The notes under the pieces were generated by a model. It was not told the origin of the DNA. It ran no database searches and was given only the letters and a program-made list of their open reading frames with translations. A stretch of DNA of 64,000 nucleotides from Alphaproteobacteria bacterium (GTDB lineage Bacteria; Pseudomonadota; Alphaproteobacteria; TMED109), in NCBI GenBank assembly GCA_022819905.1, contig JAJEGJ010000012.1, positions 1 to 64,000 of the forward strand, in the 5' to 3' direction. Positions 53,212-63,571 of the stretch are shown here, piece by piece. The position numbers and the translations under genes were made by a program. How positions within the stretch are numbered: the stretch's first letter is position 1; every line of letters begins with the position of its first letter.

Positions 53212-53553
53212 CTATCCAGCTGAAGCGCCGGGATTCTTGCTGAAGAACTTCTCGTACTTTCCTTCCATTCCTTCATATGTCGGCCCGTCTTCAGGAGAGT
53301 CGCCTTTCCGAATGATGTTCGGCCAGACGTTCGAGTACTCGGTGTTCAGATCGAGCCATTTTCTCGCTTCGTCCTCACTGTCGGGAAGAATGGCTTCGGT
53401 CGGGCATTCCGGCTCACACACCCCGCAGTCAATGCACTCTTCAGGGTTGATCACCAGCATGTTCTCGCCTTCGTAGAAGCAGTCGACGGGACAGACTTCA
53501 ACGCAGTCCATGTACTTGCATCGAATGCAGGCTTCGGTGACGACATAGGTCAT
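53212..53553 (-). CDS. fdxA: Seven-iron ferredoxin FdxA
   Basis: A 113-residue ferredoxin starting [20 protein letters not shown], then [20 protein letters not shown] and [17 protein letters not shown]: eight cysteines arranged for a [3Fe-4S] and a [4Fe-4S] cluster, as in FdxA. A C-terminal acidic/aromatic extension is normal. ATG 53553 overlaps the TerB-like gene stop (ATGA). It could serve KorAB, encoded about 2 kb upstream on the same strand. Confidence 0.93.
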   Translation of the reverse strand: MTYVVTEACIRCKYMDCVEVCPVDCFYEGENMLVINPEECIDCGVCEPECPTEAILPDSEDEARKWLDLNTEYSNVWPNIIRKGDSPEDGPTYEGMEGKYEKFFSKNPGASAG

Positions 53554-54047
53554 GGACAATCCTCGGTCGGCTTGGAATGGTCCGGTAGCGATGCGACCGC
53601 GCGTCTCCGGGCTTCGCCCCGGGCGCGATCCGGTACGTGCAAGAGTCCGGCGACCCGACGGACGAGCATGTCCTCGTAGGGATCGATCCGTCCGTCGGCG
53701 CAGACCACGGACCATAACAGGTAGATCAGTTCGGTGCGAGCCTCATCGTCCCAAGAATCGTTGATTGCGCGCGTGAATCGGTAGTACGACGACGCTTCGT
53801 CACCGGCCGCCTTTCCCTGCTCAAGCAGCCGTTCCGCCGCCGGGCCGTCGAGTTCGAAGCGGCGCTGCAGCAGAGTCAGGATGGTCGATCGTTCCACCGG
53901 GTCGAATTGCTCATCCATCCCGGCCGCTTCGACCAGGAGCGCCGCGCAGGCGATCTCCACTGGGCTGCCCTCCTCCTCCGGTTCAGCGGCTTTGTCGGCC
54001 TTGGGAAGAGATCCGGCGAGCGCTGCTCGAATACGGTCAAATAGCAT
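53550..54047 (-). CDS. TerB-like protein
   Basis: A 165-residue protein with the TerB helical domain: [37 protein letters not shown] and a second acidic helix [35 protein letters not shown]. Its metal-binding-like D/E pattern matches the TerB family. In alphaproteobacteria such genes often sit next to fdxA and carD; tellurite resistance itself is not implied. Its stop overlaps the fdxA start. Confidence 0.88.
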   Translation of the reverse strand: MLFDRIRAALAGSLPKADKAAEPEEEGSPVEIACAALLVEAAGMDEQFDPVERSTILTLLQRRFELDGPAAERLLEQGKAAGDEASSYYRFTRAINDSWDDEARTELIYLLWSVVCADGRIDPYEDMLVRRVAGLLHVPDRARGEARRRAVASLPDHSKPTEDCP

Positions 54048-54129
54048 GCTGCCCTTTGCACGTGATGGTTCCGCGAACAGTGAAAGGTGGGGGCGTCCAC
54101 CCGCGGGTTGGAGTTAGGACGATACGGAC

Positions 54130-55473
54130 CTAGATGCCAGCCACCGTCATGCCGTCGATGCGAAGGGTGGGGGAGTCGATTCCCGTCCTGAACGTGAGGT
54201 CGTCGGCGGGTGTCACGTTCCGAAACATGTCTGCGAGGTTGCCGGCGACGGTCACCTCACTCACGGGATGGGTCTTTTCGCCGTTCTCGATCCAGTACCC
54301 GGTCGCCCCTCGGCTGTAGTCCCCGGTCACCAGATTGAAGCTCATTCCGAGCATTTCGGTGACGTAGAACCCGTTTCGGATTTCGCTCAGCAGCTCGTCC
54401 GGCGTGACGGCGCCTGCGGAGAGGAACAGGTTGCTCGGGCCAGGCTCCGGCACGCCGCCCGGCGCCCGCGCGGCGGATCCGGTGGAGACAAGGTCCAGTT
54501 TCCGCGCCGAGCGCGAATCGAGCAGCCAGGTCCGGAGCACGCCGTCGTCGACGACCAGCCGCGATGCGACGGCAACGCCTTCGCCGTCGAACGGACGGGA
54601 ACGGTGGCCGAACGGCCGCAGCGGATCATCCGTGATGCTGATGCCCTGGGGAAACAGGCGGCTCCCCATCCGATCCTTGAGGAACGTGGTGCCCCGCGCG
54701 ACCGCAGTTCCGGAGATGGCCCGCGCCAGCAGCGACAGCATGCCGGCCGCGACACGCGGTTCGAACACCACGGGCACCTGGGCCGAGGGCGCCTTCCGGG
54801 GTTCCAGTCGAGCGACCGTTCGGGCACCCGCGAGGCGGCCGACTTCGGCCGGATTCGTCAGGTCAGCCTGGCGCACGGCGGTGGAGTAATCGTAATCCCG
54901 CTCCATGCCCGTGCCGGTGCCAGCCACGACGCTCACCGACAGGGAGTGATGGGTGCGCCGGTAGGCTGCGTCGAACCCGTCGCTTGCACTCAAGGTAAGC
55001 GTGGTGTCGGCTGCGCCCGCGTGCCCCCCTTCGGTATTGGTGATTCCCGGAACCGCGAGCGCCGCTTCCTCCGCCGCGGCCGCCCACTCGCCGAGAGTCT
55101 CGGTGGTGGGAATGGCGGCATCGCTCAAGGGCACGGCCACCGGAGCCGTGGGTCGGCTGCCCGCTTCGGGGAGGCCGGCATGCGGGTCTTCAGGCGTGAC
55201 CCGCGCCATGGCGACGGCCCGTTCCACAAGTTCCGTCCGGGCGGCCTCGTCCGTGACGTCAGACATCGCGACGGAAGCCTGGCGTCCGCCGACGATCACC
55301 CGCAGCCCGGCCTGCAGGCTTTCGGAACGTTCGATCGATTCTGTCTCCGCCTTGCGCACCGACACGTCCAGTGCCGTGCCCGCAGCGATCAGGGCGTCTG
55401 CTTCGTCAGCGCCGGAACGGATGGCGGTCTCGACCAGTTGCGCAGCCAACGGGTGAGGGGAGACATGGGTCAC
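54130..55473 (-). CDS. pmbA: Metalloprotease-related protein PmbA/TldE
   Basis: A 447-residue TldD/PmbA-family protein. It begins LAAQLVETAIRSGADEADAL, has VRKAETESIERSESLQAGLR, VVFEPRVAAGMLSLLARAIS, LVVDDGVLRTWLLDSRSARK and ends with GYWIENGEKTHPVSEVTVAG. The zinc-binding HExxxH found in TldD is absent, so this is the non-catalytic PmbA/TldE partner; tldD is not in the window. Start overlaps the secreted protein stop. Confidence 0.93.
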   Translation of the reverse strand: MTHVSPHPLAAQLVETAIRSGADEADALIAAGTALDVSVRKAETESIERSESLQAGLRVIVGGRQASVAMSDVTDEAARTELVERAVAMARVTPEDPHAGLPEAGSRPTAPVAVPLSDAAIPTTETLGEWAAAAEEAALAVPGITNTEGGHAGAADTTLTLSASDGFDAAYRRTHHSLSVSVVAGTGTGMERDYDYSTAVRQADLTNPAEVGRLAGARTVARLEPRKAPSAQVPVVFEPRVAAGMLSLLARAISGTAVARGTTFLKDRMGSRLFPQGISITDDPLRPFGHRSRPFDGEGVAVASRLVVDDGVLRTWLLDSRSARKLDLVSTGSAARAPGGVPEPGPSNLFLSAGAVTPDELLSEIRNGFYVTEMLGMSFNLVTGDYSRGATGYWIENGEKTHPVSEVTVAGNLADMFRNVTPADDLTFRTGIDSPTLRIDGMTVAGI

Positions 55474-55862
55474 TCTGCTGCCTCGGGCAAAACCAGACGG
55501 ACGTCATCGTTATAGAGCAGCAATTCGCAAGTACAAGTCTTGTCCAGTTGGTTGCCGCGCCGCATCCGTTCGCAGCCCTCCATGGCCGCTCGGGCGGCAA
55601 CGGGTTCGCCAGCCACCTGCCAAGCGTAACCCAGGGCCTCGAAAATCCCTTCGTCCAGGAACGCGTCGTCCAGCGAATCCCAGGGAATGCAGGCAGCACC
55701 CGCCCGATTGGGCCGCAGCGTGTCGTAATCGATGCTCCAACTCAGCATGCTCCGCTTGAAGACTTCGATGAGCTGTGGGGTCGGGTCCGCTTGGGCGGGG
55801 CTGACGAGACCTAGGGCCAGCAGTAATACGACAAGGATTGCCGGCAGTCGTCGGTGACACAT
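55470..55862 (-). CDS. Secreted hypothetical protein, 130 aa
   Basis: N-terminal signal peptide (LPAILVVLLLALGLVSPAQA), then a mature part of about 105 residues with five cysteines including CTCELLLYNDDVR and the helix FLDEGIFEALGYAWQVAGEP. No family recognised. It is embedded between pmbA and korB with overlaps at both ends (55470-55473 and base 55862), so it is part of that operon. Confidence 0.65.
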   Translation of the reverse strand: MCHRRLPAILVVLLLALGLVSPAQADPTPQLIEVFKRSMLSWSIDYDTLRPNRAGAACIPWDSLDDAFLDEGIFEALGYAWQVAGEPVAARAAMEGCERMRRGNQLDKTCTCELLLYNDDVRLVLPEAAE

Positions 55863-56866
55863 CAGGGCGAGACTTTCCAGGTTGAGGTTCGACGCAACAG
55901 GTCGGACAGAGGAAGATGGCCGCGCTCCTCCACTTGATCTCGGACTGCCACTTCAAAGACCGGCCCTTCCTCGGCAAACAGGACGCCGACGGCCAACGGC
56001 AGGTCCGGACCTTCCATGGTGGCGAGGAGCGTGGCCAGGGCCCGGTTCGTCTGGTCGTGGACAAGAACTTCCTGTTCCGGCACGCCATCCGCACCGACCG
56101 ACACGGCTCGGAGCGCGAACGCGTCGCGATCCAGTATCAGCCCTCGGTTCAGGTCCGGGCCGAAGCGCAGCGGCTCGCCGTGGACGACGTGAATCTGGCG
56201 TTCCGCCGCGACCGAACGCTCCGTGAAGTCGGCGAAGACCCCGTCGTTGTAGACGATGCAGTTCTGCAGAATTTCCACGAACGCAGTTCCGGGAAACGCA
56301 TGGGCCGCGCTGAGCGTCGCCTGCAGCTCGGCGATGCGCGTATCGATACCGCGTGCGACGAACCTCGCTCCGCTGCCCAGCGCGAAGCGGCAGGCGGACA
56401 CCGGGTCGCCGACGGAGCCCGCAGGGGAGGAGGGCGTCACGGTTCCGATTCGCGACGTGGGCGAATACTGCCCCTTGGTCAGCCCGTAGGCTTCGTTGTT
56501 GAACAGCAGAAGCTGGCAGTTGAGGTTGCGCCGCAGCAGGTGCAGCAGGTGGCCGGCACCGATCGAAAGGCCATCGCCGTCGCCCGTCACCAGCCAGACA
56601 TCGAGTTCCGGATTGGCCAGCTTGAGGCCGGTCGCGATCGCCGGCGCCCGGCCATGAATGGTGTGGAAACCGTACGTCGCGAGATAGTACGGAAGCCGCG
56701 CCGCGCAGCCGATACCCGAGACAAACACGGTGTTCGACGGGTCCGCGTCGAGCTCCGCGAGCGTTTTCTGCACGGCCCGCAAGATCGCGTAGTCGCCGCA
56801 ACCCGGACACCAGCGAACTTCCTGTCCGGATTCATAGTCCCGTGCAACTCGAACAGGAGCGTTCAT
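55862..56866 (-). CDS. korB: 2-oxoacid:ferredoxin oxidoreductase, beta subunit
   Basis: A 334-residue TPP-binding subunit: YESGQEVRWCPGCGDYAILR, VFVSGIGCAARLPYYLATYG with TIHGRAPAIATGLK, the TPP/Mg motif LVTGDGDGLSIGAGHLLHLL with NNEAYGLTKGQYSPT. It carries the conserved cysteines for the iron-sulfur cluster. With KorA it decarboxylates 2-oxoglutarate (or a similar 2-oxoacid) to the CoA ester and reduces ferredoxin. ATG 56866 overlaps korA stop by four bases. Confidence 0.93.
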   Translation of the reverse strand: MNAPVRVARDYESGQEVRWCPGCGDYAILRAVQKTLAELDADPSNTVFVSGIGCAARLPYYLATYGFHTIHGRAPAIATGLKLANPELDVWLVTGDGDGLSIGAGHLLHLLRRNLNCQLLLFNNEAYGLTKGQYSPTSRIGTVTPSSPAGSVGDPVSACRFALGSGARFVARGIDTRIAELQATLSAAHAFPGTAFVEILQNCIVYNDGVFADFTERSVAAERQIHVVHGEPLRFGPDLNRGLILDRDAFALRAVSVGADGVPEQEVLVHDQTNRALATLLATMEGPDLPLAVGVLFAEEGPVFEVAVRDQVEERGHLPLSDLLRRTSTWKVSP

Positions 56867-58743
56867 GAAACGGTCTTCGCCCTGGCTTCGATCGCACCGA
56901 TCAGTTCATCGACCCGAAACGGCTTCCCGGTCACCTTGGGGAGGCTTTCGGCATCGACCAGGAAACGGTCCCGGAGGACTCGCACGAGCTGCCCGGAGTT
57001 GACCTCGGGCACCAGGATTCTCCGGTAGGACGCCAGCAGGTCGCCGAGATTAGCCGGCAGGGGGTGCAGGTGGCGCAAGTGGATGTGCGCGGCCACGGTT
57101 CCCGTGGCCCGGCAGTGGGCAAGTGCTTCGCGCGCAACTCCGAACGTGGATCCCCATGTCACCACGCACAGCGAGGCATCTTCGGGGCCCTCCGCCGCTG
57201 CAGGCGGCAGCGCGCACGCGACCTGGGCGACCTTGGCGATACGGGCGTCGTTCATGATCTGGTGGTTGTCGGGGTCGTAGGAGATGCCGCCGCTTCCGGC
57301 GCTCTTTTCAAGCCCGCCGATTCGATGCTCGAGACCGGGAGTGCCTGGCTTGACCCAGGCACGGGCCAACGTGTCGGGATCGCGGGCGAACGGCTCGAAG
57401 CCTTCCGGGTCGGTCCGAAACTCGACCGCTTCGGAGCCGGATATCACCGGCTCCGGCAGTCGCCAGGGCTCGGAGGTGCTCGCAATGAACGCGTCCGAAA
57501 GGATCATCACCGGCGTCATGTGCCGGATGGCAATGCCGGCGGCCTCGATGGCCGTCGTGTAACAGTCGCTCGGGCTCCTGGGAGCCAGTACCACCAGCGG
57601 GGCTTCGCCATGACGACCGTACAAGGCCTGTAGCAGATCCGCCTGCTCCGTCTTGGTGGGCATGCCGGTCGACGGTCCGGCGCGCTGGGAGTTCACGACC
57701 ACGAGGGGCAGTTCGACGGCGACCGCGAGGCCGAGCGCTTCGGCCTTGAGAGAGATTCCTGGCCCGGAGCTCGACGTGACACCGAGTGCCCCTCCGTAGG
57801 AGGCTCCGATCGCGGCACAGGCTGCCCCGATCTCGTCCTCGGCCTGAAACGTCAAGACATTGCGCCGGCGCATGGCCGACAGTTGGTGCAGCAAGGTCGA
57901 CGCCGGCGTAATCGGATACGCACAGAAGACAATGTCCAAACCGGTGCGTTCCGCTGCTGCAGCAAGACCAAATGCCAGGGCCTCCGCACCGGTGATCGTG
58001 CGGTACTCGCCCGGTGCCCAATCGTGCGGAGCTTCCCGCGTCTGCAGGAGATCGAGACCCGGCAGCTCGGTGGTCTCTCCGTACGCATGGCCCGCCTTCA
58101 ACGCCGCGAGGTTCGCATTGCCGACCGGCGTGTCGCCGAAGCGATTGCGGATCCAGTGTTCGGCCTCGGACGTGTCCCGATCCAGCAACCACAGCGTCAG
58201 GCCCACGGCCCACATGTTGCGACAGCGCAGCGATCCCTTTTGGCCGAGGTCGAACTCCTTGACCGCGTCGATCGTGTGCCGCGTGATATCGGGCGTAAGC
58301 GTACGAACCCCGTTCAGCGAATCCGCTTCCAGCGGATTGTCGTCGTAGCCCGCTTTCTTCAGGGAGCGCGCGGTGAACGTGCCGGAATCGACCACGAGCA
58401 GACCGTTGCGGTCCAGGTCGCTGATGTTGGTCTTGAGAGAGGCGGGATTGAAGGCCACCAGCACGTCGGGCGTGTCGCCCGGAGTGAGGACCTCGCCCTC
58501 TCCCACCCGCAACTGAAACGCAGACACCCCGTACGTGGTTCCGGCGGGTGCCCGGATTTCCGCGGGAAAGTCGGGAAGCGTGGACACTCCCTTGCCGCCC
58601 AGGGCGGCGGCCATGGTCAGACGCATCCCGGATAGCTGAATGCCGTCCCCGGAATCACCGGCAAATCGGACGACGATGCCGCCGGTACTCGGGGTCAGGT
58701 TGGCTGGAGGCTGCAGGGTCGTTTCTCTCAAGCGGAAGCGCAC
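56863..58743 (-). CDS. korA: 2-oxoacid:ferredoxin oxidoreductase, fused gamma-alpha subunit
   Basis: A 626-residue fusion. The first 190 residues are the gamma domain ([20 protein letters not shown]), followed by the alpha domain with [60 protein letters not shown] and [20 protein letters not shown]. This is the oxygen-tolerant two-subunit KorAB architecture. It heads the korAB operon. The GTG at 58743 is a plausible but uncertain start; TTG a few codons later is an alternative. Confidence 0.93.
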   Translation of the reverse strand: MRFRLRETTLQPPANLTPSTGGIVVRFAGDSGDGIQLSGMRLTMAAALGGKGVSTLPDFPAEIRAPAGTTYGVSAFQLRVGEGEVLTPGDTPDVLVAFNPASLKTNISDLDRNGLLVVDSGTFTARSLKKAGYDDNPLEADSLNGVRTLTPDITRHTIDAVKEFDLGQKGSLRCRNMWAVGLTLWLLDRDTSEAEHWIRNRFGDTPVGNANLAALKAGHAYGETTELPGLDLLQTREAPHDWAPGEYRTITGAEALAFGLAAAAERTGLDIVFCAYPITPASTLLHQLSAMRRRNVLTFQAEDEIGAACAAIGASYGGALGVTSSSGPGISLKAEALGLAVAVELPLVVVNSQRAGPSTGMPTKTEQADLLQALYGRHGEAPLVVLAPRSPSDCYTTAIEAAGIAIRHMTPVMILSDAFIASTSEPWRLPEPVISGSEAVEFRTDPEGFEPFARDPDTLARAWVKPGTPGLEHRIGGLEKSAGSGGISYDPDNHQIMNDARIAKVAQVACALPPAAAEGPEDASLCVVTWGSTFGVAREALAHCRATGTVAAHIHLRHLHPLPANLGDLLASYRRILVPEVNSGQLVRVLRDRFLVDAESLPKVTGKPFRVDELIGAIEARAKTVS

Positions 58744-58881
58744 CGGCCGTGCGGAACCGCGTGTGGGGTGGGACAGTCGAGGAAGCCTGTAAAAAAGGAT
58801 ACAGTATGCGGCCCCGCAGGCACGTCAACGGGTGGTTGCCGCCCGCATCGCTGTCGCCGCCTTCCGTCCGAGGCTGTGTCC

Positions 58882-59787
58882 ATGTCGGCCATGATCATCG
58901 ACGGCAAGGAACTGGCACGCCGCACGCGTGCACGCCTGGCGGGCGATGTGGCTGATGTCACCGAGAAGTTCGGCGCCGCACCCGGCCTCGCCGCGATTCT
59001 GGTGGGCGATGATCCGGCGAGCGAGACCTACGTTCGGACCAAGCGCCGGCAGGCCGCCGAATGCGGAATCCGCTCGACGGCGCACCATCTGGCGGCAGAT
59101 ACGACCGAGGCCGACCTGATCGAGCTCGTCCACGCGCTGAACGGCGACGACACCGTGGATGCCATTCTCGTGCAGCTGCCGCTCCCCGGCCATATCGCGT
59201 CGCATCGCGTGCTCGACGCCGTGCTGCCGGGCAAGGATGTCGACGGGTTTCATTCGCGGAACGCCGGGCTTCTGGCTGTCGGGAGGCCCGAGACGGTTCC
59301 GTGCACCCCGCGCGGGTGCCTCGCGCTCCTGCGACATGCCCATGGCGATGACGAGAGCGGAAGTCGCGGCAAGCTGGCCGGGCTGCACGCCGTGGTCGTG
59401 GGCCGGAGCAGCATCGTGGGCCGTCCGATGGCTGCGCTGCTCACCGCCGAGAACTGCACGGTCACCTTGGCGCATTCGCGTACCCGCAACCTTCCGGACG
59501 TCTGCCGGCAGGCGGACGTGCTTGTGGCTGCGACCGGCCGCCCGGAAATGGTGCGAGGGGACTGGATTCAGCCCGGAGCCACCGTGATCGACGTCGGAAT
59601 CAATCGGATTGAGCGTGCGGGTGCCAGCAGGCTGGTCGGCGATGTTGCCTTTGACGAGGCGCAGGACGTGGCTGGCGCGATCACCCCTGTGCCCGGGGGA
59701 GTGGGGCCGATGACCGTCGCCTACCTCCTGCACAATACGGTGGAGCTCTTTCATCGGCGGCATGCGGACGAAGCGGCGCAGGCGTGA
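58882..59787 (+). CDS. folD: Bifunctional methylene-THF dehydrogenase/cyclohydrolase
   Basis: A 301-residue FolD of one-carbon metabolism. It shows [37 protein letters not shown] with the catalytic Tyr/Lys, [20 protein letters not shown], the nucleotide loop [20 protein letters not shown] and [23 protein letters not shown] 58882 is set by similarity; the open frame reaches 58768. Confidence 0.95.
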   Translation: MSAMIIDGKELARRTRARLAGDVADVTEKFGAAPGLAAILVGDDPASETYVRTKRRQAAECGIRSTAHHLAADTTEADLIELVHALNGDDTVDAILVQLPLPGHIASHRVLDAVLPGKDVDGFHSRNAGLLAVGRPETVPCTPRGCLALLRHAHGDDESGSRGKLAGLHAVVVGRSSIVGRPMAALLTAENCTVTLAHSRTRNLPDVCRQADVLVAATGRPEMVRGDWIQPGATVIDVGINRIERAGASRLVGDVAFDEAQDVAGAITPVPGGVGPMTVAYLLHNTVELFHRRHADEAAQA

Positions 59788-59804
59788 GGTTGAGGTGCGG
59801 CGTG

Positions 59805-61622
59805 TCAACGCCGCCCGAACAGGCGCTCAAGGTCCGCCCGCTTTAGTTCCACAAACGTCGGCCGGCCGTGGTTGCACTGCCCCGAGTTCGGCGTTTTCTC
59901 CATGTCGCGCAGGAGCGCATCCATTTCCGCGACGGTGAGGACTCGTCCGGCCCGGACCGAACCGTGACACGCCATCGTTGAGCACACCTGCTCGATCCGG
60001 TCGCGGAGTGTGCCGGCCGTGCTGTGCTCGAGCAGTTCGTCGGCCAGGTCCTGCAGGAGGTCGGCGACGGCCACGTGTCCGAGGATGGCCGGGGTCGCGT
60101 GCACCGCTATGGCTCCGTAATCGCCGGCCGTCAGCACAAGGCCCAGCGATTGCAGCTCCTCGGCGCGGTGGTTCAGGGCTTCCGCCGCCGCTGGTTCGAG
60201 CCGTACCACCTCAGGCGTCAGCAGCATCTGGCTTTGCGGTTCGCCCTTGTCGAGGGAGGCCTTGATGCTTTCGAGGACAATCCGCTCGTGGGCGGCGTGC
60301 TGGTCGACCAGGATGAGCCCGTCGGTCGTCTCGGACACGATGAACATGCGATGGAGTTGTGTCCGGGCGCGTCCCAACGGCGGCTCGGGCACGGATGCCA
60401 AGGGCACGTCGGTCCCGGGTCCGGCGTGCCCGGCGCTTGCAGCCGGTTCGTCGCGGACGCCTTCCGTCTTCCCCGCCGGATGCGGCAGGTACGGTGCGTC
60501 AAGAACCGGTGGCGCGGACGGGAGGCGGGACGCCGGCGGTGCTTCGGCGGGGCGATCGAAATGCAGCCACGGCGCGGCCCGCGCCCGCCTAAGCGTCTGG
60601 TCCGTCATGGTAGTGGCGGGTCGCGGTCCCTCCTCGCGCAGCGCCGCGCGGACGCCTGCCACGATGGCGCCCCGGACGGTTTGCGGGTCGCGGAATCTGA
60701 CTTCGGTCTTGGCGGGATGGACGTTAATGTCCACATCCCGCATCGCCACGTCGATGTAGAGCGCGACGATGGGCTGGCGGTCATGCGCGATCAGGCCCTG
60801 GTAGGCGCCGCGGAGCGCGCCGTAGAGGACGCGGTCCCGTACCACGCGCCCGTTCACAAACAGGTACTGCGCGCGCGTGTTGGCCCGGTTGACGGTCGGC
60901 AGCGAGGCCAGACCGGAGACGCGGGTGGTTCCCCGTTCGTAGTTGACGTCGACGGCATTGTCTGCGAACGCGTCACCCATGACGGCGCGCAGCCGGTGAT
61001 CGCGGGCGCCGTCGGGCGCCGCTGGCACTCGGAGATCGAGTCGGGTGTGGCCGTCGATCTGGAGCTTGAAGGCAGCGCGCGGGTGAGCCATCGCGAGTTC
61101 GCGGATGGTTTGGGATACCGCCATCGATTCCGCGCGGTCGGACTTCAGGAACTTGAGCCGTGCAGGCGTGGCACGGAAGAGGTCGGCAACCGTGACACGG
61201 GTACCCCTCGGGATGGCGGCCGGCGTCACGGCGCCAGTCGATCCGGCGTCTACCGTGATCGCGAAAGCCTCCTCGGCGCCATCCGCTCGTGATGTCACTG
61301 TCAGCCGGCTGACAGAGCCGATCGAGGGAAGCGCTTCACCGCGGAAACCCAGGGTCTGGATGGCGAACAGATCGTCGTCGGGCAGTTTCGAGGTTGCGTG
61401 CCGCTCCACGGCCAGAGCCAGGTCGCCCGCATCCATACCATGACCGTCGTCGGTAACGGTTATCTCTGTTTTTCCGCCGCTTGCAATGCCAACGGAGATC
61501 GACTTGGCGCCAGCGTCGAGCGCATTCTCGATCAGTTCCTTGACGACGGACGCTGGCCGCTCGACGACTTCTCCGGCAGCAATTCGATTGACCGTTCCTT
61601 CAGGCAGCCGGCGGATCGGCAT
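59805..61622 (-). CDS. mutL: DNA mismatch repair protein MutL
   Basis: A 605-residue MutL. The GHKL ATPase has AAGEVVERPASVVKELIENA, LDAGAKSISV, DDGHGMDAGDL and TLGFRGEALPSIGSVSRLTV. The C-terminal domain contains VDQHAAHERIVLESIK, fitting the nicking endonuclease motif DQHA(x)2E(x)4E of bacteria that lack MutH. ATG 61622 overlaps the stop of the upstream pgi by one base (TAATG), so both are co-translated. Confidence 0.95.
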   Translation of the reverse strand: MPIRRLPEGTVNRIAAGEVVERPASVVKELIENALDAGAKSISVGIASGGKTEITVTDDGHGMDAGDLALAVERHATSKLPDDDLFAIQTLGFRGEALPSIGSVSRLTVTSRADGAEEAFAITVDAGSTGAVTPAAIPRGTRVTVADLFRATPARLKFLKSDRAESMAVSQTIRELAMAHPRAAFKLQIDGHTRLDLRVPAAPDGARDHRLRAVMGDAFADNAVDVNYERGTTRVSGLASLPTVNRANTRAQYLFVNGRVVRDRVLYGALRGAYQGLIAHDRQPIVALYIDVAMRDVDINVHPAKTEVRFRDPQTVRGAIVAGVRAALREEGPRPATTMTDQTLRRARAAPWLHFDRPAEAPPASRLPSAPPVLDAPYLPHPAGKTEGVRDEPAASAGHAGPGTDVPLASVPEPPLGRARTQLHRMFIVSETTDGLILVDQHAAHERIVLESIKASLDKGEPQSQMLLTPEVVRLEPAAAEALNHRAEELQSLGLVLTAGDYGAIAVHATPAILGHVAVADLLQDLADELLEHSTAGTLRDRIEQVCSTMACHGSVRAGRVLTVAEMDALLRDMEKTPNSGQCNHGRPTFVELKRADLERLFGRR

Positions 61623-63055
61623 TAGTGCTCGACCCGCGTCAGGATCTCGATCACGCGCTCCTTGGTCCCCTCCACGGCAGGCTGACCGAAGGGGTCAATT
61701 CCGAGAATGTCGGCGAGGAGGACGGTTTCGATCATGAGGTGCGCCATCAGGGCACCGTAAGCCACCTGACTCCGGCGCGCGAACGTAAAGGTACGGACGG
61801 GGCGGCCGGAAGCCGACAGGCTCGCGCCGGTAGCATCCGCATGCGCATTCCAAAGCGATTCGAGCCGGCGGGGAAACCAGTCGGGATACCCGGCCGGATC
61901 CGCGGGAATGCGGAGGTCGAGCGCGGCCGGGGCGCGCAGCAACGTAAACATTTGCCCCGGCGGTCCATCAAGCCAAAGCTGCAACTGGCTGTGCTCATCG
62001 TCGGTGCCGTGCGCGGTCACGGGGGTGAAGCCCCCGCCGTCTTTCCCCAGGCTTTCGGCCACCAGCTGCCGGTACCATGTTTGCAGCGGCTCCATTGCCG
62101 ACTCGTAGGCGAGCGTGACCAGCGTGGCCGTCCCGTGACGCTCATGGAAGGCGGCCATGGCTGCCGCGGATCTGGCGGCCGGACTAAGACCCTCTTTCGG
62201 GAATGCGCGGGCCAGGACGCCTCTTCCGCCCGCCAGGACATCCGGCTCGCCGCTCTCCGATACGCCGTTGCCGATGGCCGCCGGCAGGAGCCCGGTGACC
62301 GTGAACGCGGCGAACCTGCCGCCCACGTTGGAAGGCACATCGAGTACGGGGATCCCGCGCGCTTCGGCGAGGGTCCGGAGGGGCGATGATCGCGCCTGAG
62401 TCAGGCAGACCGTTCGCTGACTGATCGCCTCGGAAGCCAGCGCCTCACCGTACCAGTCGAGGAGCATCGCGAAATGGGCGAGCGTCTCGGTGGTGCGGCC
62501 GGACTGGCTGACGAACACGCAGCAGACTCGTTCTTGGCCGAAGCGGTTCAGAGCTTCCCGGAGATTCGCGCATTCATCCGGGTTGATGCTGCCCGCAAAC
62601 GTGATCGAAGGCCGGGTGCCGGGTTGATTGGAGGTGCCCCCGCCCGTGGCCACGGCGAATGCCCTGCCCGCGTGCATGGAGCCCCCGCAGCCAACGTGGA
62701 CCACGAGCTCGGCGTCGCGGGCGAACCGCCGCGCGACGTCGAGATAGGCGCGGGAAGGGGGCCCGGTGTCCAGAGCCGTAAGGAACGGCAGTCCCCCGTC
62801 CCGGTATCGTTCTTCCAGCCGTGAGAGCGCAAGCCGGGCCGCTTGCCAGTGCTTCGCTTGCCCGCCCGAATGATCGCACCATGCTGTCAGGTCGGCACTG
62901 ACGCAGGAGGCGTCGGACAGGTCCAGACGCTCGCCACACGTCCCGTCCGGCAGGGCAGGACTGGAGAGTGAAACGCGAGTCACGGGCACCGTCGGACCAA
63001 AGACCGACTCACTTGGCACCCCGCTGAGAGCCGACCCGTCCGCCGGAGCCGGCAA
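61622..63055 (-). CDS. pgi: Glucose-6-phosphate isomerase
   Basis: A 477-residue SIS-domain isomerase interconverting glucose-6-phosphate and fructose-6-phosphate. It has AELVVHVGCGGSMHAGRAFA, VSQSGRTTETLAHFAML and NVGGRFAAFTVTGLLPAAIG, and the C-terminal QVAYGALMAHLMIETVLLAD. Shorter than enterobacterial Pgi (about 550), as in several alphaproteobacteria. The start codon is uncertain over the first 40 residues. Overlaps mutL start. Confidence 0.85.
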   Translation of the reverse strand: MPAPADGSALSGVPSESVFGPTVPVTRVSLSSPALPDGTCGERLDLSDASCVSADLTAWCDHSGGQAKHWQAARLALSRLEERYRDGGLPFLTALDTGPPSRAYLDVARRFARDAELVVHVGCGGSMHAGRAFAVATGGGTSNQPGTRPSITFAGSINPDECANLREALNRFGQERVCCVFVSQSGRTTETLAHFAMLLDWYGEALASEAISQRTVCLTQARSSPLRTLAEARGIPVLDVPSNVGGRFAAFTVTGLLPAAIGNGVSESGEPDVLAGGRGVLARAFPKEGLSPAARSAAAMAAFHERHGTATLVTLAYESAMEPLQTWYRQLVAESLGKDGGGFTPVTAHGTDDEHSQLQLWLDGPPGQMFTLLRAPAALDLRIPADPAGYPDWFPRRLESLWNAHADATGASLSASGRPVRTFTFARRSQVAYGALMAHLMIETVLLADILGIDPFGQPAVEGTKERVIEILTRVEH

Positions 63056-63131
63056 GTGCCATTCCCCGCAGGCGTTCGGAGTGATACAAGACCGCAGCCA
63101 TCACCCTCGAACAAGTTGCGGAGCACTGAGG

Positions 63132-63479
63132 ATGGACACGGTGATTTACCACAATCCCAAGTGTAGCAAGTCCCGCGCGACGCTCGCGCTGCTTCGTGAG
63201 CACGGGATCGAGCCCGAGATCGTGGAATATCTGAAGGCGCCGCCCGATGCCTTTACGCTCGCAGAGATACTTCGCCGACTCGGGATCGGGCCGCGTGACC
63301 TCATACGCAAGCGGGAATCCGCCTATCGCGAGCGCAATCTCTCTGATCCTGGTCTCGACGACAGCGCCCTGATCGCGGCCATGGTGGCGGACCCGATCCT
63401 CATTGAGCGACCGATTGTGCTGCACGGGGGGCGCGCCAGAGTCGGCCGTCCACCGGAGTCGGTGCTCGAAATCCTGTGA
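63132..63479 (+). CDS. arsC: ArsC/Spx-family protein (arsenate reductase-like)
   Basis: A 115-residue glutaredoxin-like protein. The active cysteine is in DTVIYHNPKCSKSRATLALL, followed by PEIVEYLKAPPDAFTLAEIL and RPIVLHGGRARVGRPPESVL. The RP..V and GRPPE blocks are those of ArsC. Whether it reduces arsenate is not clear from sequence; no arsenite pump gene is nearby. ATG 63132. Confidence 0.9.
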   Translation: MDTVIYHNPKCSKSRATLALLREHGIEPEIVEYLKAPPDAFTLAEILRRLGIGPRDLIRKRESAYRERNLSDPGLDDSALIAAMVADPILIERPIVLHGGRARVGRPPESVLEIL

Positions 63480-63571
63480 CGTCCGCGTGTGCGCCCCGCA
63501 GACCGTCGAGCGGTGGCGGCGCGCATCGAGCGAGTCGTGATCAAGAACAGTCAAATGGACGGTGGCCCGCT

